Source of the DNA: an uncultured Opitutaceae bacterium
GTDB taxonomy: Bacteria > Verrucomicrobiota > Verrucomicrobiia > Opitutales > Opitutaceae
Direction: 5' to 3'
Length of the DNA stretch: 64,000 nucleotides
NCBI GenBank assembly: GCA_937958045.1
Contig: CALFXL010000030.1
Span: forward strand, 110,851-174,850
This document shows positions 57,178 through 64,000 of the stretch, in pieces. A model generated the notes under the pieces. That model ran no database searches, had not been told where the DNA came from, and saw only the letters and a list, made by a program, of their open reading frames with translations. The position numbers and the translations under genes are program-made. Position 1 is the stretch's first letter. The number at the start of each line of letters is the position of its first letter.

Positions 57178-58101
57178 ATGATTTGCCAGACGATCAAGGT
57201 CCTCCTCGTGGAAGACATGCTCATGATCGCGAAGATCACGGAGCAGATGTTGAAGAAGTCTCCATCGAATCGCTACGAGGCCACGCATCGCGCGCGTCTG
57301 GCGGATGCCATCAAAGCGCTCGAGACCGATGAGTTCGATGTCATCCTGCTCGATCTGAATCTGCCCGACAGCCGCGAGCTCGACACGCTCGTGCGCGTGA
57401 CCGAAGTCGCGCCGGATGTGCCGATCATCGTGTTGACTGCAAACAACAGCGACGAAGTCGGTCTGCAGGCGGTGAAGATCGGCGCGCAGGATTTTCTATT
57501 CAAAGGCGATTTCAACTATCTCACGCTCGATCGCGCGATCATTTACGCGATCGAACGTCATCGTTTGCAGCGGACGATCCGCCAGCTCGCGGTGATCGAC
57601 GAACTCACCGGACTCTACAATCGCCGCGGTTTTAATTCGCTCAACGCGGACCTGATGCAGCGCGTGAAGCAAGCGGGATTGCGCGGCTTCCTCTGCTATT
57701 TCGACCTCGATCGTTTTAAGCAGATCAACGACGTGCATGGTCACGCGAAAGGCGATGAAGCGCTCAAGGAGTTTGCGCAAACGTTGCAGAGCGTGTTTCG
57801 GAAAGACACGCTGCTCTCGCGTTTCGGCGGCGACGAGTTTGTGGCGATGGGCATCGAGACGCAGCCCGGCCAAACGGAGCAGGCGCTCACCTCGCTCGAC
57901 ATCGTGCTCTCGGTGCGAAACGCGCAGGCAGGGGCGTTGTTCCCGTTGGAGTCCAGCCACGGCGTCACCTATTTCGACCATGACGATTCGCTCGACATCG
58001 ACACGCTCAGCCAGGCGGCCGACATCGCGCTCTACCAAAACAAGGAACACCGGCGGCGGCAGCGTTTTTCCGGGCTCCAAACCCACGGAGAAACGCGATG
58101 A
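57178..58101 (+). CDS. Response regulator with diguanylate cyclase (GGDEF) output
   Basis: The 307-residue protein joins a receiver domain and a diguanylate cyclase. The receiver has acidic residues in VLLVEDM, the phosphorylatable Asp59 in ILLDLNLPD, Thr in VLTANNS and Lys in FLFKGD. The cyclase keeps DELTGLYNRRGF and the active-site RFGGDEFV, so it should make cyclic di-GMP. The inhibitory I-site normally reads RxxD nine residues before GG. Here it is RKDT, so product inhibition is probably lost. Its end overlaps an HD-GYP gene by 4 bases. It follows the secretin gene by 41 bases, so it may control this pilus-like machine. Confidence 0.92.
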   Translation: MICQTIKVLLVEDMLMIAKITEQMLKKSPSNRYEATHRARLADAIKALETDEFDVILLDLNLPDSRELDTLVRVTEVAPDVPIIVLTANNSDEVGLQAVKIGAQDFLFKGDFNYLTLDRAIIYAIERHRLQRTIRQLAVIDELTGLYNRRGFNSLNADLMQRVKQAGLRGFLCYFDLDRFKQINDVHGHAKGDEALKEFAQTLQSVFRKDTLLSRFGGDEFVAMGIETQPGQTEQALTSLDIVLSVRNAQAGALFPLESSHGVTYFDHDDSLDIDTLSQAADIALYQNKEHRRRQRFSGLQTHGETR

Positions 58102-58709
58102 GCTTACACGACTCGCGGCAACCCGCGGTAGAAATGGCGGCGCGTCTGCGTCTCGCTTGCGAAGCGCATGATCCGTCGATCAGCGCGCACCTCGATCGCG
58201 TGAGTCACTATGCTTGCGAAGTGGCGCGCTTGATGGGGATGGATGAGACTTTTGTGTTGGAACTGAAACACGCCACGCCGCTGCACGACATCGGCAAGAT
58301 CGGTTTGCCGCAGGCGCTGTTGAGCAAACCGGGACGCCTCACGCGCGAGGAAATGGAGCTGATCAAATCGCATTCGTTGATCGGATTCCGCATGCTCGAG
58401 GGCAGTCCGTGGTCGCTCATCCAGTGCGCGGCGTGCATCGCGCTTTCGCATCATGAATGTTGGGACGGCTCCGGCTATCCGCAGGGACTTGTTGGCGAAG
58501 CGATACCGCTGGCGGCGCGGATCGTCGCGGTGGCCGATGTGTACGATGCGCTGATGTCGCAACGCGCCTACAAGCCGGCGTGGGAAGAAGACCTCGTCAT
58601 CGCGGAGATGCGGCGTTTGCGGGAAACAAAATTCGATCCCGCGATTCTCGATCTGTTTTTGGAGCATTTGCACGAGATGAGTCCGGTCGCGAGCGGCGAA
58701 CATCGCTGA
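58098..58709 (+). CDS. HD-GYP domain phosphodiesterase
   Basis: HD-GYP proteins hydrolyse cyclic di-GMP, usually to GMP. This 203-residue stand-alone domain keeps the whole set: HLDRVSHYACEVARLMG, the HD pair in LHDIGKIGLP, the KSHSLIGFRML histidine, and HHECWDGSGYPQGLVG with its GYP. IPLAARIVAVADVYDALMSQ then RAYKPAW is also intact. No receiver or sensor domain is attached. Its start overlaps the end of the diguanylate cyclase gene (58098-58101, ATGA), so a maker and a destroyer of the same messenger are produced together. Activity is inferred from intact residues. Confidence 0.93.
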   Translation: MSLHDSRQPAVEMAARLRLACEAHDPSISAHLDRVSHYACEVARLMGMDETFVLELKHATPLHDIGKIGLPQALLSKPGRLTREEMELIKSHSLIGFRMLEGSPWSLIQCAACIALSHHECWDGSGYPQGLVGEAIPLAARIVAVADVYDALMSQRAYKPAWEEDLVIAEMRRLRETKFDPAILDLFLEHLHEMSPVASGEHR

Positions 58710-58868
58710 ACTTTCGCTGACTGGAGCTGTTCTTGGGAGAGCCGGCGGCCCGTTCACATAATTGAAATGCATCAAGGCTGAGATCAAGCGCTCGCGCAGG
58801 GCTTATCGTGTCGATGTCGCGTGGCTTGACCTTTGCATTTTTGACGCGACGGGTTGAGAGACGAAGCC

Positions 58869-60044
58869 ATGAAACTGACCACCATTGTGCACCTCGATGC
58901 CGACGCGTTTTTTGTGTCGGTGGAGCAGGCGCTCAATCCGCGATTGGTCGGGAAAAAAGTGGCGGTCGGCGGGCGCGAGCGCGGCATCATTTCGTCAGCG
59001 AGTTACGAAGCGCGTGCGTGCGGCGTGTACACGCCGATGCCAACCTCGCGTGCGCTTAAAGTTTGTCCGGATCTCATCCTCGTCGAACACAGCTCCGGTC
59101 GCTACGGCGAGTACTCGCGGCGTCTGTTCGATCTTTGTGCGAACCTCACGCCTTTCGTCGAACGGCGCTCCATCGATGAAGGTTTCTTCGATCTCGGGCC
59201 GTGTGGCTATCGCAGCGCCGAAGACGTCGAGCGCGCGGTGCGCGATCTCCAAACGCGAATCCGCGAGGAGCTGCACATCGGCGTGTCGTTTGGCTTGGCG
59301 ACCAACAAGCTCGTCGCCGGCATCGCAAGCAAACTCAACAAACCCCGCGGATTCACGGTGGTGCCGGCAGGAACGGAAGCGGCATTTCTCGCGCCGCTGT
59401 CGATCGGACGTTTGCCCGGCGTCGGACCGAAAACCGAAACATTTCTCCAGTCGCGAGGGATCACGCATGTGCGCGATCTCTTCACGCGCAGCGAGGCCGA
59501 GCTGGAATCGATTTTCGGCGACAGCTGGCGCGACATGCTCGCCAAGGCGCGCGGCGAAGACGACAGCCCGGTGCGAGCGGAGGAAGACGATGCCAAGTCG
59601 TATTCGCAGCAGGAAACGTTTGCGACGGACATCTCCGATCGCGCGGAGATCGAGCGCGTGGCCAAGGGCATGGTCGATCATCTGATGTTTAAAATCCGGG
59701 CCGACGGGAAACGTGTGCGCACAGTGACGGTGAAAGTGCGGTATCCAGATTTTGGACACGCCTCGGCCGCGCACACCTTGCCGACGTCGGTCGACGATGA
59801 ACTGGCGATTTATCCGTGGATCGCGCCTTTGTTGAAACAAGCCTGGACCAAACGAAAACCGCTGCGGCTGGTGAGCGTGCGTTTATCGGGCGTGGATTCG
59901 GGCGAGGGACAGCTGGAACTTTTCTCCGACGACACAGGCGAAAAACGTCGCCGGCTCGCGGCGACCGTCGATGCGCTCAAAAGCGCGAAAGGCCTTCAGG
60001 CCGTCGTGCGCGGCACTCAGTTGAAAAGCGCGAAGAGGACTTGA
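58869..60044 (+). CDS. dinB: DNA polymerase IV (Y family)
   Basis: DinB is an error-prone translesion polymerase. The start at ATG 58869 (MKLTTIVHLDADAFFVSVEQ) puts the metal-binding Asp10 at the usual place, with Asp103-Glu104 in RRSIDEGFFD completing the site. This motif commonly reads SIDEAYLD, so a glycine and phenylalanine replace typical residues beside intact catalytic acids. The thumb and little-finger region follows. A beta-clamp-type QLELF occurs near residue 348. The 391-residue length fits. No LexA box was identified upstream. It is followed by the FmdB-type gene after 32 bases. Confidence 0.95.
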   Translation: MKLTTIVHLDADAFFVSVEQALNPRLVGKKVAVGGRERGIISSASYEARACGVYTPMPTSRALKVCPDLILVEHSSGRYGEYSRRLFDLCANLTPFVERRSIDEGFFDLGPCGYRSAEDVERAVRDLQTRIREELHIGVSFGLATNKLVAGIASKLNKPRGFTVVPAGTEAAFLAPLSIGRLPGVGPKTETFLQSRGITHVRDLFTRSEAELESIFGDSWRDMLAKARGEDDSPVRAEEDDAKSYSQQETFATDISDRAEIERVAKGMVDHLMFKIRADGKRVRTVTVKVRYPDFGHASAAHTLPTSVDDELAIYPWIAPLLKQAWTKRKPLRLVSVRLSGVDSGEGQLELFSDDTGEKRRRLAATVDALKSAKGLQAVVRGTQLKSAKRT

Positions 60045-60076
60045 GGAGAAAAGGCGCGCGTACACAGTTCAGCGCC

Positions 60077-60607
60077 ATGCCGATTTACGAGTATTACTGT
60101 CCCGATAATCACACGGTGTATCAGTTTTACGCCAGGACTCTGGCCCAAGGCCGCACGGTGCCTCCTTGCCCGGATAACCCGAAATATCGCATGCAGAAAA
60201 TCGTGTCCTCATTTGCGGTGACCAGCGGCCGTGCGAGCGAAGACACGGGAGCCGATGCGGGAGTCGATCCCGCGGAAGATGCCCGCATGGAAGCGGCGAT
60301 GGATGCGATGGAGCGCGAATTTTCGGGCGTCGATGAAAACGATCCGCGGGCGATGGCCCGCATGATGCGACGCATGGCGGAGCTCACGGGCGAAAAGATC
60401 GACGGCGAGATGGAGGAAGTTGTCCGCAAACTCGAAGAAGGCGCCGATCCCGAATCGCTCGATGAACAGTTTGGCGGCGACAGCGACGCGATGGATGATT
60501 TGCCGCCCGGGCCTGAAGCCGACGCGAAGAAGGAAAGACGTCATCGCTACAAACGCCTGCTGCGCGGTCCCGCGCGACGCGATCCGAAGTTGTATGACTA
60601 TCCTTGA
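60077..60607 (+). CDS. FmdB-type zinc-ribbon-like protein with reduced cysteines
   Basis: The ATG at 60077 begins MPIYEYYCPDNHTVYQF, the typical start of FmdB-family regulatory proteins. The longer frame overlaps dinB and is unlikely. Normal members carry two CxxC pairs of a zinc ribbon. Here there is one Cys in YYCPDN and one in PPCPDN, so zinc binding is probably lost or altered. After about residue 55 the protein is acidic and helical, rich in Asp, Glu and Met (for example DPAEDARMEAAMDAMERE). It ends in a basic tail. The function is unknown, and even intact FmdB members are poorly understood. Confidence 0.8.
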   Translation: MPIYEYYCPDNHTVYQFYARTLAQGRTVPPCPDNPKYRMQKIVSSFAVTSGRASEDTGADAGVDPAEDARMEAAMDAMEREFSGVDENDPRAMARMMRRMAELTGEKIDGEMEEVVRKLEEGADPESLDEQFGGDSDAMDDLPPGPEADAKKERRHRYKRLLRGPARRDPKLYDYP

Positions 60608-60838
60608 TACACGGCATCACACAGTCGGCCGCGCGCTTATTTGCGCCGCGATTTGCATGGCGTGGTGAGATCTTTTCCCTGGTGGCACGGAAAGAGTCTT
60701 TCCCCGGCGGAAATAATTCCTAGAGCAGATAGGCATGCGCGGGAATCAACGCCATACCCCAACGAAGATCGGTCCGCTGCTGCGCCGCGGCCTGCAGGTG
60801 TGTGCATGCCTTGAAGTTGTTGTCGGGGGAGTGCGGAG

Positions 60839-63109
60839 ATGAGGGTGCTGCATTTGGAAGATGATCCTCACGACGCCGGCTGGATTCATACGTTGATCAA
60901 AAAGCGATGGCCGGACACGCAGATCGAGCGAGTCGAGGGTGCGCGCGATTTTGAGCAGGCGCTGAAAAAGGATCCGCCGGATCTGATCTTGTCCGATTTT
61001 TCGCTGCCCGGTTTCGACGGATTGTCCGCGCTCACACAAGCGCGTAGTCGTTTTCCGGATACACCGTTCATTTTCCTGTCCGGGACGATCGGCGAGGAGA
61101 TCGCGGTCGAGGCGTTGAAAAACGGAGCGACGGATTACGTGCTGAAAGATCGCAGCATCCGACTGATCGCCGCGATCGAGCGCGCACTTGCCGAAGTGGC
61201 CGATCGCTCCCGGCGCCGCGAAGTGGAGCGGCGATTGTTTCAAAGTCAGGCGCAGTTCCAAAAAATCACCGAGAACGTCGCCGATCTTATCGTGGTGCTC
61301 GATAAGGAAGGACACCGCGTTTATAACAACCCGGCGTACCGCTCGCTCTTGGGCGACCCGGAGGCGCTGCGCGGCACGTTGTCGTTCGATGAGATTCATC
61401 CGGCGGATCGCGAACGCATGAAGCGTGTGTTTGCGGAGACGCTGCGCACAGGAATCGGGCAGCGAGCCGAGTATCGGTTTCTTTTGAAGGACGGCTCGGT
61501 GCGCTACATCGAGTCGCAAGGCAGCGTCATTCGCGATCAGCAGGGCGAAGTGACCAACGTGTTGGTTGTCTCGCGCGATGTGACCGAGCGGCGGAAAAAA
61601 GATGAACGCATTCGCGAGCAGGCATCGCTGCTGGATCAAGCGCGCGATGCGATCTTCGTCACCGATCTCGACGGCGTGGTGACGTACTGGAACGCGCAAG
61701 CGGAAGCGCTGCTGGGCTGGACGCGTGCGGAAGTGGTGAATCATCACGTCGAGCCGCTGTTGTTTCCGGATGGCGAATTTGATCGCGGACCCATTTGCAA
61801 GAAACTGCGCGAGGAAGGTCGCTGGCAGGGCGAGTTGCGCCCGAAAACCAAACAAGGCGGCACGCTGATCGTGGAAAGCCGATGGACGCTCGTGCACGGC
61901 GAAGACGGTCAGCCGACATCGGTGCTCTTCATCAACACCGATGTCACCGAACAACGACGCGTCGAAGCGCAGTTCCTGCGTGCGCAGCGGATGGAGAGCA
62001 TCGGCACGCTCGCAGGCGGCATCGCGCACGATCTCAACAACGTGCTCACGCCGATCCTGGTGGCCGCGCAGGTGTTGCAGGCGAACAACCGCGATCCCGA
62101 CAGCGCCGAGCTGTTGCGCACGATCGAGAAGAGCGCGATCCACGGCGCGGGGCTCGTGAAGCAAGTGCTGTTGTTTGCGCGCGGTTCCGAAGGCGAACGC
62201 ATCGCGCTTCAGCTCAAACATCTCATCGCGGAAATGGCGCGCCTGCTGCGCGAGACCTTGCCCAAGTCGATCGAAGTGCGCACGCGCATCGAAGCCGGCT
62301 TAGGCGCCGTCATCGGCGATGCGACTCAGCTCAATCAAGTGCTGATGAACCTCGCCATCAACGCGCGCGACGCGATGCCGCAGGGCGGATTGTTGGAGAT
62401 TTCCGCGCGCAATCTGCCGGTGGACGAAGCTTTTGCGAGCCGTCATCCAGGACTGAAGCCCGGGCCGCATGTGTGTATCAGTGTTTCGGATACAGGGACG
62501 GGCATTCCGCCCGAGGTTATCGATCGCATCTTCGATCCGTTCTTCACACTCAAACCCCAGGGAAAAGGCACCGGCCTCGGACTCTCGACCGTGATCGGCA
62601 TCGTGAAAGGTCACGGCGGCGTCGTGTGGGTCCGCAGCGAGTTGGGCAAAGGCACGACGTTCGATGTCTGCCTGCCGGCGCAGCCTTTGGAGGTGCGTAT
62701 TGCTTCAACGGATACACCGTCGACGATCGTGCGCGGACAAGGGCAGGGGATCCTGATCATCGACGACGAACAGGTGATCCGCGACGTGTTTCTCTCCATT
62801 CTGCGGCACTACGGCTACCGCGTACACGAAGCGTCCAACGGCCGGCAAGGCGTGGAGTTTTATGCGCGTCATCGCGACGAGATCGATCTGGTGATCGTCG
62901 ATGTGATGATGCCCGGCATGGACGGCATCGCTACGATCCGCGAATTGCGAAAAATCAATCCCGCCGTGAAAGCCCTCGTGGTGAGCGGCATGTTGGACAA
63001 CGACCGCCTGGACCACAACGGCGACCTGCGGGATGTGGAACTCTTGCGCAAGCCGGTGATGGCGGAAACCCTGCTCGGCAAAGTGGCGTCGCTGTTGTCG
63101 GCGCGTTAG
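60839..63109 (+). CDS. Hybrid sensor histidine kinase with N- and C-terminal receiver domains
   Basis: The 756-residue protein has domains in this order: receiver (Asp53), two PAS domains (about residues 135-250 and 255-380), a HisKA dimerisation domain with His397 in GGIAHDLNN, an HATPase domain (including GDATQLNQVLMNLAINARDA and GTGIPP), and a C-terminal receiver with Asp688. No membrane helix is seen, so it senses a cytoplasmic signal through PAS. A strong Shine-Dalgarno GGGGGAG (60825-60831) is spaced 7 bases from the ATG. The HPt protein at 45.2 kb is a possible downstream partner for the terminal receiver. A 231-base non-coding stretch precedes it. Confidence 0.93.
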   Translation: MRVLHLEDDPHDAGWIHTLIKKRWPDTQIERVEGARDFEQALKKDPPDLILSDFSLPGFDGLSALTQARSRFPDTPFIFLSGTIGEEIAVEALKNGATDYVLKDRSIRLIAAIERALAEVADRSRRREVERRLFQSQAQFQKITENVADLIVVLDKEGHRVYNNPAYRSLLGDPEALRGTLSFDEIHPADRERMKRVFAETLRTGIGQRAEYRFLLKDGSVRYIESQGSVIRDQQGEVTNVLVVSRDVTERRKKDERIREQASLLDQARDAIFVTDLDGVVTYWNAQAEALLGWTRAEVVNHHVEPLLFPDGEFDRGPICKKLREEGRWQGELRPKTKQGGTLIVESRWTLVHGEDGQPTSVLFINTDVTEQRRVEAQFLRAQRMESIGTLAGGIAHDLNNVLTPILVAAQVLQANNRDPDSAELLRTIEKSAIHGAGLVKQVLLFARGSEGERIALQLKHLIAEMARLLRETLPKSIEVRTRIEAGLGAVIGDATQLNQVLMNLAINARDAMPQGGLLEISARNLPVDEAFASRHPGLKPGPHVCISVSDTGTGIPPEVIDRIFDPFFTLKPQGKGTGLGLSTVIGIVKGHGGVVWVRSELGKGTTFDVCLPAQPLEVRIASTDTPSTIVRGQGQGILIIDDEQVIRDVFLSILRHYGYRVHEASNGRQGVEFYARHRDEIDLVIVDVMMPGMDGIATIRELRKINPAVKALVVSGMLDNDRLDHNGDLRDVELLRKPVMAETLLGKVASLLSAR

Positions 63110-63154
63110 AGCATTTCCAATAAATCTGTAGCCGATGAATGAAACGGCGAAGCC

Positions 63155-63218
63155 GCTGGGAGCGCCGGCGGCCCGCCGGCAGTTTATGAGGAGCCGGCCA
63201 GCGGCCGGCGCTCCCAGC
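63155..63218 (+). repeat. GC-rich intergenic palindromic repeat
   Basis: A perfect 15-bp inverted repeat (63155-63169 with 63204-63218) encloses further GCCGGC palindromes. Part of it recurs inside a prepilin gene at 52298-52325. The rest of the 300-base gap between the hybrid kinase and the MORN-like gene (63110-63409) shows no gene or other element I can support. Confidence 0.85.
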
Positions 63219-63409
63219 AGGCCCTTTCAACGGCTACGACGTGATTAAAAATGCTATAGGAGTCTTTCGCGGTCGGGCTTTTGCCACCGGCCACCGCAGC
63301 TCGCTCCCCGAGTTCACTCCGATCGTGAGTCCTTTATTGTTTGAGGTCATCAGGCGTCTTTCGACCGGATCGCTCCCCGGCGTTGCCCGGCCTCCTGCGC
63401 CTCGCATCC

Positions 63410-63895
63410 TTATTGGTTCGGCTGCTCTTCGACCATCTCGAGTTTGTCCACGAGCACCTTCTCGCCCTCAGCGTGAAAGATCAGCTCTCCTGCTGCGGAG
63501 TATATCCTTTGCGCGATCGGCCACGCACGCCCCACCTCGAAAATATTCACGACCGCTAGCATCCCATTCGGGTGAAAAGAACGCCAATCTCCTTCAGCCC
63601 ATCCGCGCCGGAAACGCCCTTCCGACATCAATGTGCCGTCGGGGAAGTATTCTCGATATATCTGAGGAAAGCCGAAGAAGTAGATCGTCTCCTTTCCTAG
63701 ACTACCGCTCTCGTAATGCGCCGTCCAACGGCCCAACTCTACAAATGGGAGGAACGGAACTGCGATAGCGTAACCTCGAAGCTGAAGACGTCCATAACCA
63801 GCATCCACCGTCGTGTTGCTGTCGACCTGCCGCGGAATAACAACGGCGATCAGCAAGACCCCTAGCAAAGCCAAGATGACGCGTTTTCTCCGCAT
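63410..63895 (-). CDS. Signal-anchored MORN-repeat-like protein, unknown function
   Basis: The 161-residue protein has a signal or anchor sequence (MRRKRVILALLGVLLIAVVI) and then short MORN-type repeats: YFPDGTLMSEGRFRRGWAEG, then FHPNGMLAVVNIFEVGRAWP, each with a GxLxxxxxF pattern. Similar repeats occur in proteins annotated as toxin-antitoxin MORN antitoxins and in lipid-binding proteins, but no toxin gene lies beside it in the window. It is the last recognised gene. The remaining 105 bases show nothing I can assign. The codon use and GC are a little lower than the rest of the window. Confidence 0.75.
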   Translation of the reverse strand: MRRKRVILALLGVLLIAVVIPRQVDSNTTVDAGYGRLQLRGYAIAVPFLPFVELGRWTAHYESGSLGKETIYFFGFPQIYREYFPDGTLMSEGRFRRGWAEGDWRSFHPNGMLAVVNIFEVGRAWPIAQRIYSAAGELIFHAEGEKVLVDKLEMVEEQPNQ

Positions 63896-64000
63896 TTTGC
63901 CGAACGATCTCTGGTCAGCCGCGCCGGGCTGGCGACATGAAATCTGAAACGGACCCCGTCGAGGCGTTGCGCTGTAACGGCTTCCATGAGAAGGCGTGTC

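Noticed and set aside
60680..60700. Sigma-54 promoter before the hybrid kinase
   Set aside because: TGGCAC is present at -24 but the -12 element is not TTGC-like at the required spacing.
63241..63768. 175-residue open frame on the plus strand near the window end
   Set aside because: It overlaps the MORN-like gene in antisense and has a Ser/Arg/Pro-rich shadow composition.

Overview
This is GC-rich DNA from a Gram-negative bacterium. The likely source is a member of the Verrucomicrobiota related to Opitutus. I infer this from the gene set and repeat style, not from a search. The evidence is an extra-long IspG, the uppS-cdsA-dxr-rseP envelope cluster, lpxK (lipid A), a secretin-based pilus or type II-like operon, and intergenic GC-rich palindromes and short word repeats. 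Many genes lack a clear Shine-Dalgarno sequence. No rRNA, tRNA, CRISPR array, transposase or prophage was recognised. The window is almost all chromosomal core plus lineage-specific secreted and regulatory genes.

Layout. 0.4-12.2 kb is mostly minus strand: dnaA with a probable origin or autoregulatory region (two perfect DnaA boxes), ispG, then uppS-cdsA-dxr-rseP (isoprenoid, lipid carrier and phospholipid synthesis plus envelope proteolysis), an acetyl-xylan-type esterase, a class V aminotransferase and panD. 12.3-24 kb holds lpxK, an M29 aminopeptidase, a giant thioester-type alpha-2-macroglobulin, rluD, a DHFR-like reductase and tadA. 24-33.7 kb holds infA, xerD-like, hemL, nadE, a TolC-like channel, maf, a TonB-like protein, a second RluA-family enzyme and an HtrA-like protease. 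33.7-48.4 kb has a coupled secreted pair (DUF3352-like plus ten-repeat FG-GAP protein), mutS, an esterase, two divergent DEAD-box helicases, an HPt protein and metK-ahcY.

48.6-57.1 kb is a compact operon for a type IV pilus or type II secretion-like machine. It encodes a pilin, a PilB/GspE ATPase with an MshEN-like N-terminus, PilC/GspF, a second prepilin, a fused PilM-PilN/GspL-like protein, PilO, a PilP/GspC-like protein and a secretin. It is followed at once by a diguanylate cyclase response regulator and an HD-GYP phosphodiesterase that overlap by 4 bases. Together these suggest a surface machine tuned by cyclic di-GMP. dinB, a degenerate FmdB-type protein, a hybrid histidine kinase and a MORN-like protein end the window.

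The most unusual observation is that repeat families, normally intergenic, appear inside coding sequences. A GC-rich palindrome found between genes at 63.2 kb recurs in frame inside the leader peptide of the second prepilin (52.3 kb). An inverted GAAGG-rich word repeat forms an apparent linker inside ispG (3.4 kb). A third palindrome at 40.5 kb supplies the predicted start codon of an esterase.
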